Translations under genes and position numbers: made by a program
Assembly (NCBI GenBank): GCA_945280365.1
Contig: CALYQD010000002.1
Coordinates: 266,444 to 330,443 of the forward strand
Source: an uncultured Apibacter sp.
GTDB lineage: Bacteria; Bacteroidota; Bacteroidia; Flavobacteriales; Weeksellaceae
Length of the DNA: 64,000 nt
Reading direction: 5' to 3'
Part shown: positions 1 through 8,867 of the stretch, one piece after another
Numbering within the stretch: position 1 is the stretch's first letter
Layout: every line of letters begins with the position of its first letter
Notes under the pieces: model-generated
Told to the model about the DNA's origin: nothing
The model's database searches: none
The model's input: the letters and a program-made list of their open reading frames with translations, nothing else

Positions 1-2
1 TT

Positions 3-1697
3 AATAAAGACAGTAAAGTAGTTATGTTTGAACAATCGGAAAGTTTCGATGGAGAAGTAACTGCTGAAGAATATATATTTTCTCATTCAAATCCTGTTTT
101 GGATATTGTTCATCAATACGATAAGATGGTGCAGAGCGATCCATCCAACCCCCAATTATTAAGACTTATTGAAAAAATGGATCAATACGATGGATGGAAA
201 GTGGAACCTGTTATTCAGGAAATAATTTCTAAATTAAAAATTGATTTTCTTACACAAAAAATAAAAAATTTATCCGGAGGCCAGCAAAAAAGACTTTCAC
301 TTACCAAATTTTTAATTGATATAAGTTTTGAAAAAGGAAATATTTTATTAATACTTGACGAACCTACCAATCATTTAGATATTGAAATGGTTGAATGGTT
401 GGAATTCTTTCTTAACAAGGAAAATAAAACTCTAATTTTGGTTACTCATGATCGTTACTTTCTTGACGCAATTTGTACACGAATCTTTGAATTGGAAGAT
501 GGAGTCATATATTCACATTCCGGAGACTATGAAACTTATGTAACAAATAAATCCTTACGAATTGAGAATCAATTAGCCCAAACGGATAAAGCAAAGAATT
601 TATATCGTAAAGAATTAGAATGGATGAGACGGCAACCTCAAGCCCGAACATCCAAATCTAAAAGTAGAATTGAAAGCTTTTATAAAACGGAAGAAATCGC
701 AAAAAAAAGCATATCGGATACAAAAGTTCAATTAGACATGCAAATGACTCGACTTGGGAAAAAAATTATTGAAATGGAGCATGTTTCTAAACATTTTGGA
801 AATAAAGTAATTTTAGATAACTTTTCATATTCCTTTGCTAGAGGAGCGAAAATCGGAATAATAGGAAAAAATGGGGTAGGTAAAACAACTTTTTTAAAAA
901 TACTTGAAAAACATGAGCAATTTGATTCAGGAACCATAGAATGGGGCGAAACCTTAAATATCGGGCATTTCAAACAAGAAGGTCTTTCATTTAAAGAAGA
1001 CCAAAGAGTAATTGATTTTGTGAAAGATATTGCAGATTATTTTCCTTTATCTAATGGAAAACAAATTACTGCCAGCCAATTTTTAGAAATGTTTCTTTTT
1101 ACACCTGAAACTCAATATACCTATATTTCCAAATTGAGTGGAGGAGAGAAAAAGAGATTACAATTATTATCAATCTTATTTAGAAATCCAAATTTTCTAA
1201 TTCTAGACGAACCTACTAATGATCTGGATTTACCAACCCTAACCGTTCTCGAGAGTTTTTTAAATGAATACCAAGGATGCGTATTGATTGTTAGTCACGA
1301 CAGGTATTTTATGGACAAAGTAGTTGATGAACTAATGATCTTTGAAGGAAATGGAAAAATATCTCAATTTATAGGAAATTACACTCATTATTATTTAAAA
1401 TCTAAAGAAAAAAATTCTGAAACTGTTAAAGATACATCTAAAAATGAAATAAAAGATATAAATACAAAAATTAACAAAACTCCTAAATTATCTTTTAAAG
1501 AAAAAAAGGAATTAGAAATGTTGGAAAAAGAAATTCCTAACTTGGAAAAAGAAAAAAATAAATTAACTGAAAAATTATCTTCTTTAAATTTAAGTTTCGA
1601 AGAAATTCAAGAAATCAGTAAACAATTAGAAAATTTAATACAGAAATTGGATTCTAAAGAAACACGATGGCTGGAACTTAGTGAACTTAAATCATAG
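3..1697 (+). CDS. ABC-F family ATPase, 5' end cut by the window edge
   Basis: ABC-F proteins are soluble twin-ATPase proteins that act on the ribosome. The reading frame is open through the left edge, so the true start and the first Walker A lie outside the window. Visible are the first signature LSGGQQKR and Walker B (LLILDEPTNHLD), a linker rich in charged residues, a second Walker A (GKNGVGKTT), a second signature (LSGGEKKR) and Walker B (LILDEPTNDLD), then a Lys/Glu-rich C-terminal coiled coil of about 80 residues as in the Uup subgroup. The internal Met at base 24 is not the start, because homology to the first ATPase half begins well upstream of it. The next gene is convergent. Subgroup assignment (Uup-like versus another ABC-F) is inferred. 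Confidence 0.9.
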   Translation, partial: NKDSKVVMFEQSESFDGEVTAEEYIFSHSNPVLDIVHQYDKMVQSDPSNPQLLRLIEKMDQYDGWKVEPVIQEIISKLKIDFLTQKIKNLSGGQQKRLSLTKFLIDISFEKGNILLILDEPTNHLDIEMVEWLEFFLNKENKTLILVTHDRYFLDAICTRIFELEDGVIYSHSGDYETYVTNKSLRIENQLAQTDKAKNLYRKELEWMRRQPQARTSKSKSRIESFYKTEEIAKKSISDTKVQLDMQMTRLGKKIIEMEHVSKHFGNKVILDNFSYSFARGAKIGIIGKNGVGKTTFLKILEKHEQFDSGTIEWGETLNIGHFKQEGLSFKEDQRVIDFVKDIADYFPLSNGKQITASQFLEMFLFTPETQYTYISKLSGGEKKRLQLLSILFRNPNFLILDEPTNDLDLPTLTVLESFLNEYQGCVLIVSHDRYFMDKVVDELMIFEGNGKISQFIGNYTHYYLKSKEKNSETVKDTSKNEIKDINTKINKTPKLSFKEKKELEMLEKEIPNLEKEKNKLTEKLSSLNLSFEEIQEISKQLENLIQKLDSKETRWLELSELKS

Positions 1698-1723
1698 AGT
1701 TATAGTAATTTTACGATTAGTTT

Positions 1724-2437
1724 TTACGATACCACATGCCCTAAACGCGAAAGTTTTTGATGGTTAATAATTTTTATTCTTCTGCCTTCCACTTCAATAA
1801 GTTCATCGTTTTTGAATTCTGAAATTAAACGGATGGCACTTTCTGTAGCTGTACCAATCAAATTTGCCATTTCTTCACGCGTTAAGTTTATTTTAATAAA
1901 TCCTTCATGATCAACATCAAGTTTCTTTTCTAAAAAAAGTAAAATTACCGCCAGCCTTTCACGTACAGTGTTTTGCGCCAATAGAGTAATCGTTTTTCCC
2001 GCTTCACCTAAATGCTGAGAAATCTTTTTTAATACATCAAAGGCAACTTTTGAACTCACTTCTAATAAACGGTGAAAAATAATTTCAGGGATGTAAACAG
2101 CGGTAATATCATCGATAACTGTACAAGAGGCACTGAAGGTTTCTCCTCCTAATAAAGATCGGTATCCGACTATTTCTCCTTTTTTGACGAAACGAAGTAT
2201 TTGCTCTTTACCATTAAATCCTCTTTTATAAATTTTCCCGGTTCCACTTAAAATTCCATATATACCGGTAGGCTTATATCCTTCATGTATAATTTCCTGA
2301 CCTTTTTCATATCGAATCTCCTTCATTTCCTTATCTAGAATATTGCACTCATCTTTAGTAAATTTACTAAGAATTTCTTTATTTTTTAATTCTGATATAA
2401 TTAAGTCTACTGAATTTTTAGGCATGATATTACTCAT
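1724..2437 (-). CDS. Crp/Fnr-family transcriptional regulator
   Basis: A 237-residue regulator with a cyclic-nucleotide-binding-type beta-barrel (about residues 25–125), a long dimerisation helix and a C-terminal winged helix (about 185–215, containing LTREEMANLIGTATES). Only two cysteines (C31, C105) are present, so it lacks the N-terminal cysteine cluster of oxygen-sensing Fnr of the E. coli type. It is divergent from the copper ATPase of the cbb3 locus with 86 bases between them, a position that suggests control of the respiratory genes. That target is inference. A TATTTTTG box on its own strand lies about 20 bases before the ATG. Met5 is an alternative start. Confidence 0.88.
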   Translation of the reverse strand: MSNIMPKNSVDLIISELKNKEILSKFTKDECNILDKEMKEIRYEKGQEIIHEGYKPTGIYGILSGTGKIYKRGFNGKEQILRFVKKGEIVGYRSLLGGETFSASCTVIDDITAVYIPEIIFHRLLEVSSKVAFDVLKKISQHLGEAGKTITLLAQNTVRERLAVILLFLEKKLDVDHEGFIKINLTREEMANLIGTATESAIRLISEFKNDELIEVEGRRIKIINHQKLSRLGHVVS

Positions 2438-2456
2438 ATTTTTAACAAATTATGCA

Positions 2457-2464
2457 CAAAAATA
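2457..2464 (-). promoter_or_regulatory. Bacteroidota -7 box for the Crp/Fnr gene
   Basis: On the minus strand this reads TATTTTTG, matching TAnnTTTG, 20 bases before the regulator's ATG. It is back-to-back with the box for the divergent ATPase gene. Confidence 0.5.
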
Positions 2465-2490
2465 ATACTTTAATTTTAAATAAAAGGATA

Positions 2491-2498
2491 TAACTTTG
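2491..2498 (+). promoter_or_regulatory. Bacteroidota -7 box for the copper ATPase gene
   Basis: TAACTTTG, a perfect TAnnTTTG match, 26 bases before the ATG at 2524. Together with the minus-strand box at 2457–2464 it forms a compact divergent promoter region. Confidence 0.6.
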
Positions 2499-2523
2499 TA
2501 CATCCAGGACTAGAATTTTTTAT

Positions 2524-4911
2524 ATGAGTGAGCATTGTTTTCATTGTGGACAAACTATCGAGAATAATATAAAAATTGATTTTGATAATAAAATATTTTG
2601 TTGTAATGGATGTAAGTCCGTGTACGAAATTTTAAATCAAAATAAGCTGGAAAACTACTACAGTCTCAATTCAAATGCAGGAATAAAACCTGAAAAAGGT
2701 CAAAATTATTTTGAATTTTTAGACACTCCTCAAATTTTTAATAAGATTATCGATTATTCGGAAGACGGAATAACACTGATTACTTTTAAAATACCGGCAA
2801 TTCATTGCAGTGCTTGTATATGGCTATTGGAAAGCATAAAGGGAATCAACAAAAAAATTATTTATTCTACGGTTAATTTTTCCGCAAAAACAGTTCAAAT
2901 AGCTTATAGAAATGAATCGTATAAATTAAGTGAATTGGCTCATTTTCTTACAGATTTAGGTTATAAGCCCGTAATTAATTTTGAAACTACAGAAAAAAAA
3001 CATGAAAAAGTTGATCACACTCTACTCATAAAAATCGGTATCGCAGGATTTGCTTTTGGAAATATTATGTTATTAGCATTTCCTGAATTTCTTGAAAATG
3101 AAAAAGATCTATGGTTACAACAATACAGCTACTTTTTCAGAATTCTTATGTTTCTTTTTTCTCTACCTGTAGTTTTTTATTGTGCTTCAGATTATTATAA
3201 ATCTGCATGGGGTGCTTTAAAGCATGGCGTTTTAAACATTGATTTCCCGATTGTTATTGGAATTATCGCCTTATTTTCGCGAAGCTGTTTTGAAGCATAT
3301 ACAGGGATCAGCAACGGCTATTTTGATTCACTCTGCGGACTTCTGTTTTTTATGCTTCTAGGAAAATATTTTCAGCAAAGAACCTATAAATCATTAGCAT
3401 TCGATCGGGATTATAAATCTTTTTATCCTATTGCAGTTACCAAAATTGGTCCTAATACTAGCCAGGAAAATGTTCTTATTTCAAACTTAAAAATTGGAGA
3501 CCGTATTCTAATCCGAAATCAAGAAATAATTCCTGCAGACTCCGTTTTAATTCATGGAGAAGGCTTTATAGATAATAGTTTCATCACTGGAGAATCTAAA
3601 CTCATTGAAAAGAAGGTCGGAGAAAAAATATATGCCGGAGGCAAACAGTCCGGCACTACTATTGAGCTAGAAGTCATTAAAGAAGTTAACCAAAGCTACC
3701 TCACTCGTTTATGGAACAATGAAGCGTTCAAAAAAGATTCTTCCACCATTGAATCTATTACTAATAATATAAGTAAATACTTCGTTATTGTACTACTAAT
3801 TATCACAATTTTAAGCGGTTTATATTGGTACTTAATTGAAAAAAGTCCTTCACAAATGTACCAAGTTATCACAGCTATATTGATCGTTGCCTGTCCTTGC
3901 GCTTTAGCTCTTTCAGCTCCATTTACCATAGGGAATATAATGAGGGTTTTCGGTAAAGAAAAATTTTATGTAAAAGATGCCATTACTGTAGAAAAGTTAG
4001 CAAAAATAAATCATATAGTTTTCGATAAAACAGGAACACTCACTATAAATAAAGCCAGTAAAATCAGCTATACAGGTAATGAATTAACTACTAAAGAATT
4101 AGAAAATTTAAAAGCTTTATTACAAAATTCCAATCACCCACTAAGCAGATCGCTTTATGAATACATATCGATGTCTTTTGAATTTATACCTGTTAAATTG
4201 TATGAAGAAATTCCCGGAAAAGGTATAAAAGGAAATGTTAATGGAATGTTCTTTAAAATAGGTTCTTCCGATTTTGTAGGAGCTAAAAAAAAGATAAGTT
4301 CAGATACTTCTGTTCATATCTCCATTAACGATATATATAAGGGGCATTATATCTTTAAAAATCAATATAGAAAAGATTTAAAAGAAACAATAAACGCTCT
4401 TAACAATTATAAAATTTCTCTATTAAGCGGAGATAACGATTCCGAAAAATATAGATTAGAAAAAATATTTTCACCAGAAACAATTTTAAAATTTAATCAA
4501 TCTCCTCAAGACAAATTGGACTACATTAGGGAATTACAAGAAAAAGGCTATCATGTGATGATGCTCGGTGATGGACTAAACGACGCTGGAGCTTTGAGAC
4601 AGTCTAACGTAGGTATCGCTATATCAGACGACATTAATAGCTTTACCCCTTCTTCAGATGCTATTTTAGATGGAAATAATTTTTCTTATCTACCTTCCTA
4701 TCTTAAATTATCAAAAAAAGCATTAGGTATAGTATCCCTATGTTTCGTTATTAGTTTCTGTTATAATATTATCGGATTAAGTTTTGCTGTTTCAAATAAG
4801 CTTTCTCCATTAGTTGCTGCTATACTCATGCCACTAAGTTCCATATCCGTTGTAACATTTACTACCTTAGTAAGCAGAATTATTGGTTACAAAATGTTTA
4901 TCCATAAATGA
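2524..4911 (+). CDS. ccoI: Heavy-metal P1B-type ATPase, CcoI-type copper transporter
   Basis: Predicted to move copper across the inner membrane for assembly of the cbb3 oxidase encoded next door. The N-terminus has a cysteine cluster (C5xxC8, C26C27xxC30) typical of CcoI/FixI-type ATPases, followed by a heavy-metal-associated domain with C95xxC98 (HCSAC). Later come the membrane CPC motif (C457, in ACPCALALSAP), the phosphorylation site D501KTGT, an HP motif (NHPLSRS) and the GDGLNDAGAL hinge. Length 795 residues fits the family. It carries its own promoter box and sits directly upstream of ccoS. Copper specificity is inferred from the CPC motif and context. Confidence 0.93.
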   Translation: MSEHCFHCGQTIENNIKIDFDNKIFCCNGCKSVYEILNQNKLENYYSLNSNAGIKPEKGQNYFEFLDTPQIFNKIIDYSEDGITLITFKIPAIHCSACIWLLESIKGINKKIIYSTVNFSAKTVQIAYRNESYKLSELAHFLTDLGYKPVINFETTEKKHEKVDHTLLIKIGIAGFAFGNIMLLAFPEFLENEKDLWLQQYSYFFRILMFLFSLPVVFYCASDYYKSAWGALKHGVLNIDFPIVIGIIALFSRSCFEAYTGISNGYFDSLCGLLFFMLLGKYFQQRTYKSLAFDRDYKSFYPIAVTKIGPNTSQENVLISNLKIGDRILIRNQEIIPADSVLIHGEGFIDNSFITGESKLIEKKVGEKIYAGGKQSGTTIELEVIKEVNQSYLTRLWNNEAFKKDSSTIESITNNISKYFVIVLLIITILSGLYWYLIEKSPSQMYQVITAILIVACPCALALSAPFTIGNIMRVFGKEKFYVKDAITVEKLAKINHIVFDKTGTLTINKASKISYTGNELTTKELENLKALLQNSNHPLSRSLYEYISMSFEFIPVKLYEEIPGKGIKGNVNGMFFKIGSSDFVGAKKKISSDTSVHISINDIYKGHYIFKNQYRKDLKETINALNNYKISLLSGDNDSEKYRLEKIFSPETILKFNQSPQDKLDYIRELQEKGYHVMMLGDGLNDAGALRQSNVGIAISDDINSFTPSSDAILDGNNFSYLPSYLKLSKKALGIVSLCFVISFCYNIIGLSFAVSNKLSPLVAAILMPLSSISVVTFTTLVSRIIGYKMFIHK

Positions 4912-4960
4912 AATAAATTTACCACATCCCAAGTAAGTTATTGTACCTATACCTAGCCTT

Positions 4961-4981
4961 AATTTAGAAATATTCTAAATT
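4961..4981. promoter_or_regulatory. Perfect 9-base inverted repeat before ccoS, possible operator
   Basis: Arms AATTTAGAA and TTCTAAATT are exact reverse complements around a 3-base centre, 57 bases upstream of the ccoS -7 box. There is no T-tract after it, so it does not look like a terminator for the ATPase gene. It could bind a dimeric regulator; which one is unknown. In such AT-rich DNA a chance origin is possible. Confidence 0.35.
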
Positions 4982-5037
4982 AAACATCCGATGTAAAAAT
5001 ATGTAACAAATCATTATCATTCATATTAAATAAAATG

Positions 5038-5045
5038 TATTTTTG
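5038..5045 (+). promoter_or_regulatory. Bacteroidota -7 box for the ccoS–ccoP operon
   Basis: TATTTTTG, matching TAnnTTTG, 11 bases before the ATG at 5056. It overlaps the start of a longer possible reading frame from 5035, which argues that 5056 is the real ccoS start and that the leader is very short. Confidence 0.5.
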
Positions 5046-5055
5046 TTCAGTCAGT

Positions 5056-5232
5056 ATGGAAATATTATATTTAATGATATTATGCAGCCTTTCGTTAGCC
5101 ATTATATTTTTGGTTCTTTTTATCTATGGAATAAAGAAAGGACAATTTGACGATGACGAATCACCTGCCGTGCGAATATTATTCGATTCCAATGACGATA
5201 ATATAAACGAAGAACAAAAAAATAATAAATAA
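5056..5232 (+). CDS. ccoS: CcoS, cbb3 oxidase maturation protein
   Basis: A 58-residue single-span membrane protein with one N-terminal transmembrane segment (MEILYLMILCSLSLAIIFLV) followed by GIKKGQFDDDESPAVRILFD, the typical CcoS tail. CcoS is needed for cofactor insertion into cbb3 oxidase. The frame is open seven codons further upstream to an ATG at 5035, but that start would lie inside the promoter box and would add residues ahead of the hydrophobic start typical of CcoS, so 5056 is preferred. It begins the ccoS–ccoNO–ccoQ–ccoP operon, with 31 bases to ccoNO. Confidence 0.88.
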   Translation: MEILYLMILCSLSLAIIFLVLFIYGIKKGQFDDDESPAVRILFDSNDDNINEEQKNNK

Positions 5233-5263
5233 GAAAATAATAAAGTAACTACATACTATACAA

Positions 5264-7489
5264 ATGGAAACACAAAAATTTTCATATGATAATAAAATTA
5301 CTAAAGCATTTGCCTATGCAACCATATTCTGGGGTATAGTCGGTTTCATTGTAGGACTTACTGTAGCCTCATTATTATTCATACCTACTCTACCCGAATT
5401 CTTTTTTGGTAGTGAAGGGGCCGAATTAGCAAGGTCTCATGGTTTTATGGGGTATGGAAGATTGAGAATGCTACATACAAGTGCCGTAATTTATGCATTC
5501 GTTGGTAACGGATTTTTTACAGGATTTTATTATGCAACCCAGCGACTATTGAAATGCCGAACTAATGATTTATTAAGCTGGATTCATTTTTGGGGGTGGC
5601 AATTAATTATCGTATCTGTAGCAATAACTTTTTTAATGGGAATAAATACTTCCAAGGAGTATGCAGAACATGAATGGCCTATAGATATTATGGTAGCCAT
5701 CATTTGGATATTATTCGGGCTAAATATGTTTATAACCATTGCCAAAAGAAGAATAAGCCATATGTATGTGGCCATTTGGTTTTTTATAGCTACCTGGGGA
5801 GGTATTACCTTATTATGGGTATTTAATAACCTTGCTATTCCTTTAGATTCAAATATTTTATACGCAAAAAGCTATTCCATATATTCAGGAGTTCAAGATG
5901 CAATGGTACAATGGTGGTTCGGTCACAATGCTGTAGCATTTTTCTTAACTACACCTATTTTAGGGTTGATGTATTACTATTTACCAAAAGCAGCTAACAG
6001 ACCAGTATTTTCATACAAATTGTCAATAATACACTTTTGGTCATTGATATTTGTTTATATGTGGGCTGGTCCACACCACCTATTATATACATCTTTACCT
6101 GCTTGGGCTCAAATGTTAGGAACTGCATTTTCCATTATGTTAATTGCTCCATCTTGGGGTGGTATGCTTAATGGATTATTAACCTTACGAGGAGCATGGG
6201 ACAAAGTACGAGAAGATCCAATACTCAAGATGTTTGTAGTAGCTGTAACCTGTTATGGTATGGCAACTTTCGAAGGACCGTTATTAGCTACCAAAACATT
6301 AAATAAAATAGGCCACTTTACAGATTGGGTTATAGGTCACGTTCACTTAGGAGCTCTAGGATGGAACGGGTTTATAATTTTTGGAGCAATTTATTATATC
6401 ATTCCAAGAATTTATAATACTAAGTTATATTCAGTAAGATTAGCAAATTGGCATTTTTGGTTAGGTACTATGGGAATAATCTTATATGTTATCCCTATGT
6501 ACATGAGTGGATTTACTCAAGGACTTATGTGGAAACAGTTTAATCCAGATGGAACTCTAGTAACTAAAAACTTCTTAGAAACCGTTACTTCTTTAAGATA
6601 TTTCTTTATTTTCAGATTTATCGGTGGAGTATTTTACTTATCAGGAGCTATATTATTAGTAATAAACATTATTGCAACAGTTAGAAAAGGAAAATTTGTA
6701 GCTAATGAAGAAGCAGAAGCTCCAGCATTAAATATTTCTCCAGCTAAAGGAGTCAATGAAAAAACTTTTTCTTGGTTGGAAAGAACCCCTCTTTTCTTCT
6801 CTATATTAGCTATCATTGCATTAGCTGTTGGAGGAGCAGTAGAAATATTGCCTACTATTTTTGTTAAATCTAATATACCTCAAATTACTAGCGTAAAACC
6901 TTATACTCCCTTAGAATTGGAAGGTAGAGATTTATATATTCGGGAAGGTTGTAATGCTTGCCATTCTCAAATGATTAGACCATTTAGAGATGAAGTGGTT
7001 AGATATGGAGAATATTCAAAGGCAGGAGAATATGTATATGACAGGCCATTCCTTTGGGGATCTAAAAGAACAGGGCCAGATTTACATAGAGAAGGAGGAA
7101 AAAACCCGGATTCATGGCATTTTACCCATCTATTCGATCCTAGAGAAACTTCTCCCGGTTCAATTATGCCTCGTTATCCTTGGTTAATATATAATAAACT
7201 GGATGTATCTAAAACCAAAGAAAAGCTTGAATTGATGAAAAATTGGTTTAATGTCCCATATGAGCAAAAAGATATAGACAATTATCAGGCAAATATGGAA
7301 GCACAAGCTAAAGAAATTGCTACCAGTATATTTACTGACAGACCAGACTATAAAGCCGGATTTGATACATCTGCTAAGGCTGAAGGCGCCAATTTTGTAC
7401 CTTTAGAAAAAAGAGAAATTGTTGCAATAATAGCTTATTTACAAAGATTAGGTGTTGATATCAAAAAAACACAAACAGCTAATAATTAA
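5264..7489 (+). CDS. ccoNO: Fused cbb3-type cytochrome c oxidase subunits I and II (CcoN–CcoO)
   Basis: The N-terminal ~480 residues are CcoN, the catalytic multi-span subunit that reduces oxygen. It shows the haem/copper histidines in MLHTSAV (about residue 70), WWFGHNAVAFF, WAGPHHLLYTSLP (CuB pair) and GHVHLGALGWNG. After one more membrane segment comes CcoO, a membrane-anchored mono-haem cytochrome c with C563NACH and a likely axial methionine in GSIMPRYPWL. Separate ccoN and ccoO genes are the rule in Proteobacteria; the fusion is established for Bacteroidota. It lies between ccoS and ccoQ in one operon. Identity is secure. Confidence 0.97.
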   Translation: METQKFSYDNKITKAFAYATIFWGIVGFIVGLTVASLLFIPTLPEFFFGSEGAELARSHGFMGYGRLRMLHTSAVIYAFVGNGFFTGFYYATQRLLKCRTNDLLSWIHFWGWQLIIVSVAITFLMGINTSKEYAEHEWPIDIMVAIIWILFGLNMFITIAKRRISHMYVAIWFFIATWGGITLLWVFNNLAIPLDSNILYAKSYSIYSGVQDAMVQWWFGHNAVAFFLTTPILGLMYYYLPKAANRPVFSYKLSIIHFWSLIFVYMWAGPHHLLYTSLPAWAQMLGTAFSIMLIAPSWGGMLNGLLTLRGAWDKVREDPILKMFVVAVTCYGMATFEGPLLATKTLNKIGHFTDWVIGHVHLGALGWNGFIIFGAIYYIIPRIYNTKLYSVRLANWHFWLGTMGIILYVIPMYMSGFTQGLMWKQFNPDGTLVTKNFLETVTSLRYFFIFRFIGGVFYLSGAILLVINIIATVRKGKFVANEEAEAPALNISPAKGVNEKTFSWLERTPLFFSILAIIALAVGGAVEILPTIFVKSNIPQITSVKPYTPLELEGRDLYIREGCNACHSQMIRPFRDEVVRYGEYSKAGEYVYDRPFLWGSKRTGPDLHREGGKNPDSWHFTHLFDPRETSPGSIMPRYPWLIYNKLDVSKTKEKLELMKNWFNVPYEQKDIDNYQANMEAQAKEIATSIFTDRPDYKAGFDTSAKAEGANFVPLEKREIVAIIAYLQRLGVDIKKTQTANN

Positions 7490-7493
7490 AAAA

Positions 7494-7676
7494 ATGCTAA
7501 AATTTTATAATAAGATAATCGCAGGAGTAGACAATGCAATAATTTATCAAAGCCTAGCCCTTCTGCTTTTTGTCCTATTCTTTCTTGGCGTAACCTTTAT
7601 GGTAATGAATAAGCCAAAAGATTATTATACAAATATGAGCAATCTACCATTAGAAGAAAAAGATAAAAAGGAATAA
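7494..7676 (+). CDS. ccoQ: CcoQ-like small subunit of cbb3 oxidase
   Basis: A 60-residue protein with one transmembrane helix (LALLLFVLFFLGVTFMVMN) and a charged C-terminal tail, the shape of CcoQ/FixQ, which helps keep the oxidase stable. The frame extends upstream into the end of ccoNO, but the ATG at 7494, four bases after the ccoNO stop, gives the usual length. It sits exactly where ccoQ belongs, 23 bases before ccoP. Sequence similarity within this family is weak, so the call rests largely on size, topology and position. Confidence 0.8.
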   Translation: MLKFYNKIIAGVDNAIIYQSLALLLFVLFFLGVTFMVMNKPKDYYTNMSNLPLEEKDKKE

Positions 7677-7699
7677 ATAATAAAATACAAAATGATCAT

Positions 7700-8707
7700 A
7701 TGAAACCTAGAACACCCTTTGTCATAAATGCTATACTAGCGGTATTTTTAATTACCGGAGCATTTTACATGTTCTTGCAAAATTTTGATTTCATCACAAA
7801 TCCTATATTTTTGGCTACCATTGCCATTTCATTTGTGTTATTACTTATTAACAATTCTTTGAATGCACTTATAGATGCCGAAAAATTCAAACTGCTTACA
7901 GAAAATGAAAAAAAGGACTATTTAGAACTTGTAAAAACGCCTTATCTAACAAGAGTTTGGAGAGATGCATTTAAACAAAGTAAAGCAGAAGAGAGCGGCG
8001 AAATCAAGTTAATAGACCATGGATACGACAATATAAAAGAGTTAGATAATCGACTCCCCAGATGGTACATCGGCTTATTTGCTGTAACCATCACATACGG
8101 AGTGGTATATTTCTTCTCTTATTCATTTACAACCTTCGCACATCCGGATGTTGAATATGAAGAAGAATACAAAACTCAGTTAGCAGAAATTACTGAATAT
8201 GAAAAAATTGCCCCTCAAGCTACCATAGAAACGGCACAATTTAATCCTGATGCTGTAGCCGATGGAAAGGTAATATATGATCAACTTTGTAAAACTTGTC
8301 ATGGGGACGGCGCAAAAGGACTTTCAGGCCCCAACCAAACTGACGATTATTGGATTAACATTCAGGAAGAATATAATAATGCTAATGAAGATTCCGAGTT
8401 TAAAAATATATTCTATACCGTATGGAATGGAAGTAAAAACAATCCAACTATGAGAGCCTTTGGAGCAACTGGAGAAATAAAAGGTAATGATATTGTTAAA
8501 GTAGCAAGCTATCTATATCAATTAAATAAAAATTCACCAAAAGATGCTAAAGGTAAGTCTGTAGATAATACAGCTAAAGAGCCTCAAGGTACTTTAGCCC
8601 CTTGGTCTAAAGCATATAAAGGAGGCACAGCTCCAGCTACTGCACCGAATCCGAATGAAGCAGCTCCAACAGCTACTACACAAGCCTCATCAGATTCAGG
8701 AAAATAA
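7700..8707 (+). CDS. ccoP: cbb3 oxidase subunit III, CcoP cytochrome c
   Basis: CcoP carries electrons to CcoO/CcoN. Two hydrophobic segments are visible (residues ~8–25 and ~32–52), then a soluble stretch, another membrane segment (WYIGLFAVTITYGVVYFFSYSF) and a periplasmic cytochrome c domain with C197KTCH and a likely axial Met in NPTMRAFG. Only one haem-binding CxxCH is present, whereas proteobacterial CcoP usually has two. The C-terminal 50 residues are Ala/Pro/Thr-rich linker-like sequence. It ends the ccoS–P operon; a strong terminator follows within 20 bases. Confidence 0.95.
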   Translation: MKPRTPFVINAILAVFLITGAFYMFLQNFDFITNPIFLATIAISFVLLLINNSLNALIDAEKFKLLTENEKKDYLELVKTPYLTRVWRDAFKQSKAEESGEIKLIDHGYDNIKELDNRLPRWYIGLFAVTITYGVVYFFSYSFTTFAHPDVEYEEEYKTQLAEITEYEKIAPQATIETAQFNPDAVADGKVIYDQLCKTCHGDGAKGLSGPNQTDDYWINIQEEYNNANEDSEFKNIFYTVWNGSKNNPTMRAFGATGEIKGNDIVKVASYLYQLNKNSPKDAKGKSVDNTAKEPQGTLAPWSKAYKGGTAPATAPNPNEAAPTATTQASSDSGK

Positions 8708-8722
8708 AATAATAATCATATT

Positions 8723-8765
8723 AAGTCTGCTTAGTTTCTTAAGAAACTATCAGGCTTTTTATTTT
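8723..8765 (+). terminator. Rho-independent terminator after ccoP
   Basis: A long hairpin with the 18-base palindromic core TAGTTTCTTAAGAAACTA, flanked by AAGTCTG and CAGGCTT arms (one G·U pair), then a T-rich tract. It separates ccoS–P from ccoG and downstream genes. Confidence 0.8.
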
Positions 8766-8867
8766 TAAGATATAATTTTATCTATTTATTTTAGATTGTA
8801 ATTTAATGAATAATAATTATATTTATACTAACCTAACTATTAAACACAATAAATAAAATAAAACACC

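Noticed and set aside
728..973. Antisense and shadow reading frames inside known genes (for example 728–973 and 5584–5775 on the minus strand)
   Set aside because: They lie wholly inside well-identified genes, have no conserved motif and no start signals of their own.
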